Source: Marsupella aquatica (Eukaryota; Marchantiophyta). Taken from it: a DNA stretch of 64,000 nt. Under the pieces are notes generated by a model. It did not search any database. It had not been told where the DNA came from and worked only from the letters and a program-made list of their open reading frames with translations. The number at the start of each line of letters is the position of its first letter. Position 1 is the stretch's first letter. Shown here piece after piece: positions 54,963 to 64,000 of this stretch. The stretch spans positions 3,224,001-3,288,000 of the forward strand of contig OZ316894.1 in the NCBI GenBank assembly GCA_973895155.1. Direction: 5' to 3'. Made by a program: the position numbers and the translations under genes.

Positions 54963-57900
54963 GTCTCAAAGTAGCACACTAAATATTGCCGGGCTCACTC
55001 GGCGGTACCAGAGCTAAGCTATTTCTAGATTATTTCGATTACTATACTTTGCTCTTTGGAAATTGTAAGCCTCGTCGATCACTTCGTTTTTTATATTTTC
55101 GTGAATCATCGCGGTTATCATGGCCGTACCTGCTGATGAAGCTTGATGCAAGCTTTGGCAGGCCATTCAGCCGTAGGAATTGGGGTCTACTTTCAGGTCT
55201 TGCTTGCTCTTTTGCCAGATCTAGGATTCCACGAGCGATGTCTAATCTCAGTCTGCGTGAAATACTATGCGTTGGAGATGTCTTGGCCTCTTTCCAATCG
55301 CCCTGTGAGAAGAACATCCAAGTGCCCATCAATTTTGCTTTTCAGCCAGGAGGGTTTCCGTCTTTGACGTTTAGGATTTAAACTCCGAGGCTTGTGTTTC
55401 TACTATCGGTCCCTAATCATCAAGATCATTTCGCGATCTTCTGCGCTAAGGTTGATGTCATTCGTCGTCAAGTGAAACACTCTAACTAAGCTTGGATTGT
55501 TTATTTGGTGTACTTTAATTACAGCAGAAGCTGGACTCTAGTCCGAACTAGCGCCTCAATTCACTCGACATGATTCGGTACCATGCTTTTCCCCTCTCCT
55601 GAGCTAGTGCTGTCGATGTCAGTATTCTAGGGCAACAATATTACGGAGAACTTTTCATTCGGCCTTATCTTTAAGAGTTTGTCTTGCAGTAACTTATTGG
55701 TGTGAGGTGCCATTTGAGTTGAGGCCATGGGAGCAGATGACCACTGCGGTAAGCTTTTTGACAATTTGTTGGCTGCTTTGGCACCAGCTTGAGTTTAGTG
55801 CACCTAGGCCGGATCGAAATCAACCCTATGAATGCGCTCCTGTGGGCTTGAGTGGTTTCTTTCCCAGCAAGCTAACTATCCTCTGGGCTGTGTTGCAGAA
55901 GTGCAAAGCCTCTTTCGTTTTTTTCAATGAAAGTGTGCTTGATTTGAAAGATTGTTTCTAGTTGTTTAGCAATCAGAGAACCTTATGCGAGCGTGTCATG
56001 TTAACAATATATCATGAAACAATGAGGCGGGTTGACCCCTTTTCCCCATTGGATATAGAAGCCGCATCTACAGAGCATTCTCACAGGTCTTATTGGTCAT
56101 CCTCACATGCTTTCTATCTATTCAGTGTGATATATATGAATCTAAATTGGTGTCAGCATCCTCTTTCATGCTTTTGCGTGCAAGACCTGGCACGGGTTTT
56201 GTGACAGCACTAATTGCCGGATGAGCATCATGAAAGGCCATTGGTAGTGCACCACTCCCTGAGGCGCCGAGAAAGTCGTTCAATTACAACCACTTTTGCG
56301 ACCACGATAGTTTGTGTAGCGATGCAGGGGCCTATCTATGCCTGGAAGCTCAGACTGACCTACTGTATGACGTGGCCAGTACACTGCTGAACTGTACAAC
56401 CGAGTCCTATGGTATTTGCAGTTTAGTATATCCCATGGATGACAAAACAGATTGCTCTTGAATGGTTATTCCAGCTACTAAAAATATGAAAGTTGGGGCC
56501 CGGCTTGGGACCCGAGATTTAAGGTGGTCTCTGAGGGAATTTTCTCCACAACAGAGGTAAAATGACATCTTATTTTAAGAATGGCACTTCTTATTCTGCA
56601 TTGCGATGCTCGTGAATTTAAAAAAGTGAGCGCACGCAGGGTCGAAAGCTGTCTTCGTGGCAGGAATTTATGATTGGATGTGTGCACTTAAGTAGCTGGT
56701 GTGCACCATTCCACACAACCAGATGGTCCAGATGCACATGACTCTTCCACACAGGCTCTCAACGCGAAGCAGTGGGAGACGACTCAGGCAGTGTCAAGTT
56801 GGCACAACAACTCTAGAAAACTGCAATTTCCTGACCGCCTGTACGTATTGTCTGCAACAATGGGAATATCGGTGCACACGCTTCGCAGTTTTTGGCTGTC
56901 CTCTACTCTCTAATATCGGTATCCAAACCTATGTCTGCTCGAATCCTTGCAATAAAGTCTAATTGTGGATAGGAGCAGTGGTCTGGCGAGTTCTGGATCC
57001 ATTCTTACTGTTCATTCGCGGCAAGGTTTGCTTCTACAGTCGATGAATCTTCGTCAGTCCTTTTTCAGAATTCGGAGTGGTTACTGCCTGCTTTCCTGAC
57101 CCGTTGGACGTGTTCCAAGCTGCACCGCGCATCCCTTACGTGATTCGGATGGTCTGAACAGGCTGGGAAGAGAACAGAGCAGATTGTCTGCCAATTTTAG
57201 ATATTGGCACATCCTCGGATGCATCGAAATTTTGCCAAGGACCAGACCTATGCTACATCCGACCACTTCTGTGTTTATCCAGGGAAAAGCAAGAAAGCCT
57301 CGCCAATGATTCATTTACTATATATACAAACCTGCACCTCTGATCAATTCTCTAGTTCTTTCTTGTGTAATTTATCCATGTAACCTCCAAAGACATGCCC
57401 CTAACGAAGAGTTCAATCCCCAGCAAAGTAACTGCCATCACAGGTAAACATTAAAGAACTACGAAAACAAATCGTAAACAATGTTGCTATTGAGCAGTGG
57501 ACGAGTGTACCATGCATTCGTATCGCTGATTTCCACATGCACTGAAGTTGCGATCACAAGAAGCGAAGCGAAGCGCAATCATCAAACACAGTGATCGTTC
57601 ATCAGATCAAAATCATCCAGAATATTTGTGATCTAAGCATTTATGAAGTCAGCAGGTCAGGCAGTAAACTTTTCTCGAACAATCAAAATCTTTCCGATCC
57701 AGGATTCGAAGTTGCAAACACACCAAATCAATCTGTTCTCACACTCAAACATGACACTAGAAATTGAGGTTTAATAACACAATTTCAAACCAGTGTCATT
57801 TTTGTCCGACTTTTATGATGTCGAAGTCTCCAGGTGATACTATTTGTGTCTGACTTTGATCTTCTGCCAATTCCCACAGATCATGGAATGTTTCGATCTT

Positions 57901-60473
57901 GTCATGCTATTATGGTTCCTCTGGCCAACCGATACCCAGTTAGTCAGTGGCATCGAGGGACCAGGAGGTTTCTCTGTGTGTTAACTAGAGATCCAAGTTT
58001 TCTAATTCTAGAGTTCATGGTAACCTGGAGTTACCATGAACGGATATTGGAGTGCTTCAAATCATGACAAAACATGATTTTACAAATCTCAAATCTCGCC
58101 ATGTGATAATCTTCCTGCGAGTTAGCATATGCAAGGCTTTGCCACTTCTGGGGATCCTTCAACACAACACTAGAGCTTCTCTGTTTTTAGCGAACAACAT
58201 ACCATCTCATCCTCGATGTTGTGGTGACATAAATGAAAACTTTACTCAGCCCATTACAAAGGAGAGATTATTCCATAACCAATGTCAAGAAAGAAAAATG
58301 GCCCCGAGACGCAGCAGCATCAAATCATGAGGGGAACAGCAGCAGACTGAGGAAGAACTTAAGGGAGGAAAAGCATAAGACTTACCAACTCTGCCATACG
58401 AGGGTATATTGAAAGAAATAGTGGAGCAGCACCAAGAATTCATCAGTGCAGGGCATGAAAGCCTCAATATCTCAGGTTGCCATGATTAGTGTCAGCACCA
58501 GCATGGAGACAACGTCCAAGATCATCAATGCCAGCGAATGCAATGCAGCTGAAGACCCGTCTATTAATTCATATTCAGTGCAGTGCTCAAGGTCCTATAA
58601 AGGATTCGTAACTAACATCGGAAAGTCCATGCTATGCTGAACACCCTCCAGTGTTCGATGTAGTATTGCATTGGCGAATTATGATTTTGCTTTATACTCA
58701 ATTATATGTTATAAAACTACTGCCATTACCAGCCCTTGTCTGTTGACTGGTACTGCATAACGATGAATAACTGGAACAATGCAGTGCCCCTTGACTCTGA
58801 GCTCATGGATGAGATTTTGAACAAATCTCACGATAAAGTGTCATTCGGCTTCCTCCAATTCAAAAAACCTACATCAGAGTGTACCGCTTGCGACTAAAAG
58901 TGGAATAAGAGAGAAAGCTTGATAGACCAATTACTTGTGAAGGCAACTGCTGGATAGAGAGAGGTTGATTTCGAACACTTGCGGCTGGAACTGCTCGAAA
59001 GATGAAATATTGATTTGGAACAACCGCTTAGAGTAGTGAAAGCTTGATTTGGAGCAAATCTTCTTTTAACTTTTGACACTCCCTGGAATCACTTAGTATA
59101 AAACCCCTAAAACACGTGAAAACAAACCAATAAAATGTACGTGAGTGGCATATAATGCGAGATAAATGGCACTAAACAGCCATTGAATCATGATGCAGTT
59201 TGACTCATCGGAAATCGAAAACCCTACTATCTAGATTTGCGTTTGTCATAATTAATGTCTTCCAGTTTCTGAAGTTATCTCCGGGAGGGTAAGTAAAGAA
59301 CTTAATGAGACATCCTTTCAATTTCAGACCGGTCGCCTGAGAGACCGGTCCCAATATAAATATATACATTCAAGGCATAGGGAAACTCTCAAATGGCAGT
59401 ATCTCTTACAAGGTGTGTCCGAGAAAATTGAACCTTAGACGTTGTGCATGGTAGGGAAATAGAAACAAGACCTTTCCATCAGGTCACAATCCACTTTTCA
59501 TGAAGGATACATTGCCCTGAGAGAAAGTTGTAGATTGATGGAAATTGTTCAAGTGACAATGTTTTTCCATGTATGCAACGGGATATGCACACGATATCCT
59601 GGTTTCGGCTTTCAACTGCCCGTGTTCATATTTGCGCTTCTTTATAGATAGACGGTATTGTGATTTTGCAACTTTTTCTTTCTTAGCTTAACAGACTGCA
59701 TTGTTCATCTCATGAGTTTTCATTCCTGGCCCTTTCTTTCCAAACATTTTCTCTGACGTTACTTTAGGAATATTGTTTCGTTCCTTTTGAAATATGTCAA
59801 AGTCTCAATCTCTATGGGAAAGACAAAAAATAAACAACATTAAAATTCAGCTTTCATATCTGCAACAAAGTATTATACATTTGAATCTCAATCTGATGGA
59901 ATGAGTGAGATCTCAAAGGTCTGGCTCTAGGAAGCTGGAGCAACATCATTCTTCCCGGAGAATGCTATCATTCTACAGTTCTTTCATTCCCGGAGAATTC
60001 GGTATAGGACCTCCGGTGGCGTAATTCGAGTATCATGTTTGTCTCTAGAAAACTGGCGTTGCATTAACTCCTAAGTTTGTGTAATTGCTTTTGCAGTCAC
60101 GAGCTCAAAGCTATGAACATCTCCTTTGGTGCTAGCTAAGAACCATTTCAAAGCTATGAACATCTCCTTTGGTGCTAGCTGACTCTCGTATCTGTCCCAT
60201 ATTCTGGACAACGAGTCCCGCAATTTGGTTACTTAGGAAGAAACGAACTATTCGATAAAGAATAACAGTTGCCAAATCTTCTAGTACTGATGACTGTAAA
60301 AACAAGTATCTCAGACGACTTAAAATTCTATTGTTGGTGACATACTTGTTATGCATCGTACCAGCACTACAACTACTTATAATTCTATTACCGGTAACAT
60401 ACCTGCTATGCATCTTACCAGCAGTACAACTTACTACATAAGTAAGGAGAGTGAGAGCTTCATGTATATAGGC
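54963..60473. other. Long region without a supported gene
   Basis: Several frames of 70-130 codons occur (for example plus 54986-55381, plus 55707-55961), none with a recognisable domain, splice-linked partner or consistent coding bias. A 43-bp direct duplication (CAAAGCTATGAACATCTCC followed by TTTGGTGCTAGCT) lies at 60106 and 60149. Two CATTC(T/C)CGGAGAAT-type words lie near 59955-60000. A low-expression gene with short exons or a long non-coding RNA cannot be ruled out. Confidence 0.35.
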
Positions 60474-61056
60474 CCATCCAAGAGAGGATAGATGTCCTGC
60501 TCTACAGCATGCATTATCCAAGAGAGGATAGATGTCCTGCTCTGGAGCATGCATTTCTATGCAGAGTAGCCACAAGGGGACGATACCCAGGGATCCGACA
60601 GGCCCATCCAACAGAGGATAGATATCGCCACAAGGGGACGATACCCAGGGATTCGACAGGCCCATCCAACAGAGGATAGACATCCTGCTCTGGAGCATGT
60701 ATTTCTATGTAGAGTTTCTATGCAGAGTAGCCACAAGGGGACGATACCCAGGGATCCGACAGGCCCATCCAACAGAGGATAGACATCCTGCTCTGGAGCA
60801 TGCATTTCTATGTAGAGTAGCCACAAGTGGACAATATCCAAGGATCCGACACGGACACAGACCAGGAGTGAGAGAGGATTAAACCAGAACCCTAAAGCGG
60901 GCAACCAAGAGCTGAGGAGATAATCAATACTCCCACCACTACACCCCACCCACACACACACATATACCTTCGACACCACTTGCGTGTGGAGGGAGTATTG
61001 AACCTGGGAGCTCTCAGTTCTAGGCTCATCCTCTGGCCAACTGACCAAAGTTGTTT
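60474..61056 (-). mobile_element. tRNA-derived SINE, copy 3, with tandemly amplified 3' module
   Basis: The head (minus strand) has an A-box-like TTGGCCAGAGGATGAG (61024-61040) and B-box-like CCCAGGTTCAATACTCC (about 60993-61010). The body matches copy 2. The last roughly 90 bp, from CCCCTTGTGGCTACTC to CTCTGTTGGATGGGC, is then repeated: plus-strand units start near 60474 (short), 60518, 60602 (internally deleted), 60660 (with a small internal duplication) and 60763. Several frames run through the array only because the unit is open; these are not genes. Confidence 0.82.
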
Positions 61057-62094
61057 CATGTATATGTTGCAGCCCAACAATAATGTAATGACTGAATATA
61101 AAACTTTTCAGTCATGCAAGAATGTAAGGGATATAACGGTGGATATAATGCAAGGGGAGCACTGCTGTAGTTACGGACCCCCCTAGGGGTTGCTTGCAAA
61201 TTCTTTGGCACGGGAGAGCACCACGTCAGAATGGACGTAAACAAACAAGACAAGACCAGTTTGCAACGAAAAAGAACCACCCTAGTCTTGTTTGTGTAAC
61301 TTTTGGGTGGCCGAGCCATAATCCTTAGAGTAAAAATTAAAAAATACAAAGGAGGGGATGATTTAAAAATAATAATAACCATTTTACTTACCATTTTAGT
61401 TTTGTGCAAATTGAGAATAATACACTTAAACAATATATTCACATTAAATTTGGTTATAACCAGATGGATAAGTCAGCATTAAAGGGTAATTAAGTAACTA
61501 CCCTTCATATGAGTAACCGCCTATTGACTCCTAGACCCTAGGAGACCGAATTGGCATTACCGCACTCATCCTCCTCGCTCCCGGCCATCTCTGTAGACTC
61601 CTCTTCAACAGCGGCAACCACTCTCTTTGAACTGTGTTTGTATGATTTATTTCTTTGAAGCTTCCCTGATGTAAAGCGAGCTAAGAAGTAACAGATGAAG
61701 GGAGTCTCAACCTGTTCTCAGCTTTGTTGCGCTCTTGGCGATGCACATGGTGACCTGCAATGGAGGTGAATTCAGAGTAGCAGAATAGTAAGTTAATCGA
61801 TTGGACTGGGAAGGAAATTTTGTGTTGAGGTTACAAGTGTGTAAGGACAATTGTGAAAGATCTGGTTTTCTGTTTGATGGAAATGTGCGCACTTTGCAGC
61901 TAGGATGCAAGAAATCTTACCCTGGCTTGAACTTTTGACCTTCCTGTCCTATTTAAGAAGCATGATATATAAGGTCATACTAGGGGGTTTTGTGCTTTGT
62001 CTTAAGAGCTTGCCTAGCAGCACTGTCAAATTGGTAGCAATTGCTGTCATTCTACTTTGCAAGTAATCAAAAAGCTGAATTCTGTACTTTGACA
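61057..62094. other. Non-coding region, no supported gene
   Basis: Nothing recognisable on either strand. Confidence 0.45.
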
Positions 62095-62290
62095 CTTGGG
62101 GATTTCACTTTCACAAAAATGACATATCACGTGCGACGAAGGATAAGATCATTTTATTGGTTCTAAGGGAAGACTTAAGAAGTTTTGTAGAGGAACAATA
62201 GGGTCTTTTAAATTCAATTTTGAGACTTATAAGAACAATAGGGTCTTTTTAATCCATTTTTAGAATATTCCAAGAATATTCCAACTTTAT
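62095..62290 (+). repeat. Dispersed repeat family, copy C
   Basis: Collinear with the minus-strand repeat at 1697-1890 (GGGGATTTCACTTTCAC, CGTGCGACGAAGGATA, ATTTTATTGG, GGGAAGACTTAAGAA, TTTTGAGACTTATAAGAA). The GGGTCTTTT unit is then partly repeated at about 62233. The superfamily is unknown. Confidence 0.7.
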
Positions 62291-64000
62291 AGGGGTTAAA
62301 AAATATATATTTTTTCGTACATTTTAGGGGGTCCGAGGCCTAAAAACGTCGCAGGTGATGGGGAGGTCCCTATTTAGTGAGACCCCCGAGCTTCAACAAA
62401 GCAATCACTTGATTGCAGAGGGACTTGATGGGAATTGAGTCGACGAATCACTTAATGATGAAGACAAAATTGAGTCGATGAAGCACGGACAAATGAAGAC
62501 AGAGAATTGAGTCGATGAAGAGAGCAGCTGGCAAAGATTTTAGGAGTCTCCATCTGTTCATACAAAATGCCTTAGGAGAATTGATATGAAATTTTATGTT
62601 GTCTGTCTGTGGAAAGCTAAATTGGGAAGAGACTTTGGAATTGAATGCTGGTTCTGCATAGAGCTCTGAATCGGGGAGAAACTAGGAAGTCAAATGTACT
62701 GTAAGGGATTCCTCCGATGCTATCAAAAACTCAAACTAAGCTCCTTAATTAAAACACCCTAACTATGCAAATAAACAAGTGGGTCCATGGATGAATTACT
62801 TCAAGTTAGAGTACAAATATTCAGAAGTGGAATCCCCCACAATTAACAGGCAAGGTAAAAATCATGCCAAGGGTGGTGCTGTAGGATTGTGAAGGGGGTT
62901 CAAAGTTTGGCCTCTAGTGAACGTCCGCACAAATGTTTTGTATGTTGATTGAAATTGTTCTGATAGAACTTCAATCGTTATGCGTTCAACATTTGCACAG
63001 TCAACTTACCCATTTGCATGCTTTTATTGTAGGTGACCTGTAAGTCAAGACTTACGCTTGTCTAAATTCCTTTTTTCTAGCTCAGCTTGTGCATCCAACT
63101 CTTCACACTACAAAGGGCATTCAAATTTGACTTAATTAGGTATCAACAGGGGTCTAAACATGCCTTTACACTAGCTTACACTCCATCTTACAGGTCTGTA
63201 AAGTTGGGTTTCATGGTGTAACCCTTCCTTCCCCCCTATTATTTCAAACTTTACCCTCTCCACAAACTTACGCACTCTCGCGCGCATCAAGCTTTGTTAG
63301 CTATGGCTGCCCTTCAGAAATTATGGAGCTCTTCCACTGATTGGGTTCCTCTCGATTCAAATACTACTGATGGCCCGCTTGATAAAATGTATTAAGAACT
63401 CTACTAAAAAGTCTTTTGATTTGCATTGTTTGTTTCCTCCCTGTTGGCCTTCCTCATTTCTTGAACTTGAATGCCTCGCTAGTAGATTTGGGAGAGGTGT
63501 GACCAATGTCCACACACTTTGTTCTAATTACCAGCTGCGCTTTCGCTCTCTAATTCAATCTTCTAATAGACCCAAGCATGTTGCTTTGACTTGAACATGG
63601 ATGCTGCCAAACAGTTCTTGCTAGAGGCTCAATCCTCGTCCAATTCTTTCCACCTCCATGACTGAGTGCCCCAAAAGCTTTGCCTCCTGCCTTCACTCCG
63701 CTGCGCCCCAAGCTCAATGATATTGTAATCCCGATTGTAATGTGCCAAGGCTCGGCCTAAGTGATGACCAAATCGGCCAAAGCTCCTTTGATGTTGAAAT
63801 GTGCAGGTGTGACTGAATTCTGTGATTCACATCGCTGGCCAATGGAGTCCGCATTGTGCCCTTCCCAAGGTCTGTTTTTAACCTCTAGCTCGTGGAAGTA
63901 GCATTCTTTGAACTTGGAGGAAGGGACCTTCAATGTGTGTTGAAGACTGGAGATCGAAAGTGGAGACTGGAACATAGCTTGCTTGCTTTGATCGTTCTGA
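62291..64000. other. Non-coding right end of the window
   Basis: The word ATTGAGTCGA(T/C)GAA recurs three times between 62435 and 62520. A 30-codon ATG frame at 63303-63395 and the frame at 63370-63594 have no recognisable features. No gene is called; an exon continuing beyond the window is possible. Confidence 0.4.

Noticed and set aside
54986-55381. 131-codon plus-strand frame
   Set aside because: No recognisable domain, overlaps a long minus-strand frame and a second plus frame; coding support is absent.
60132-61048. Two long minus-strand frames with repeated WMGL/SLGIVPLWLL motifs
   Set aside because: They are translations of the SINE array; the repeated peptide follows the DNA unit and has no ATG-linked gene structure.

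Overview
The window is nuclear DNA of a land plant or close streptophyte relative with a large, repeat-rich genome. The evidence is spliced genes with GT-AG introns of plant size, Ty1/copia elements primed by initiator-Met tRNA, a plant-type CACTA (En/Spm) transposon with a TNP2-like transposase, tRNA-derived SINEs and Mutator-type MITEs. Base composition and host gene structure do not let me name a species. I see no rRNA, tRNA gene, CRISPR array or virus.

Layout. 0.3-2.1 kb holds repeats and a solo copia LTR (671-1014, TSD GCCTC). 2153-8942 is a full-length but coding-dead copia element on the minus strand (LTRs of about 344 bp, TSD AGAAA). 9-15.8 kb is gene-poor and full of short tandem duplications. 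15.8-18 kb has an 83-bp tandem array, a 5'-truncated non-LTR retroelement fragment with a CCHC plus restriction-like endonuclease domain (minus, 16469-17218) and a 5'-truncated SINE. 20764-24264 is the best host gene: a four-exon minus-strand gene for a roughly 995-residue coiled-coil protein of unrecognised family. Upstream of it lie a 298-bp tandem duplication, a probable plus-strand exon ending at 25308 and a probable first exon of another minus-strand gene (25809-26093). 28.3 kb has a 77-bp tandem array.

30016-37225 is a second full-length copia element (plus strand, TSD AACTG), related to the first in LTRs and leader, with a pseudogenised gag-pol that carries a 361-bp hAT-like non-autonomous insertion (8-bp TSD GCTAAAAG) inside gag. 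37610-47690 is the most interesting object: a complete 10,081-bp CACTA transposon (TIR CACTAGTACATT, 3-bp TSD TGA, dense TCCGAT subterminal repeats). It carries a TNP2-like transposase, a separate gene encoding an N-terminal zinc-cluster and a SET-type (protein lysine methyltransferase-like) domain, and a divergently transcribed three-exon accessory gene. Clusters of the same TCCGAT motif also sit in the central promoter region and in the accessory gene's first intron.

47.7-64 kb has no gene I can support. It contains two Mutator-like MITE copies, two further copies of the tRNA-derived SINE (one with its 3' module amplified in tandem), a second poly-A-tailed SINE type, and short duplications.

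How the parts work together: inside the CACTA element the two gene sets diverge from a shared control region, with the transposase expected to act on the TIRs, the accessory protein a candidate for binding the TCCGAT repeats, and the SET protein a candidate chromatin modifier. The roles of the last two are inference. Several reading frames in this element break exactly at G/C homopolymers, so some apparent damage may be sequence error.
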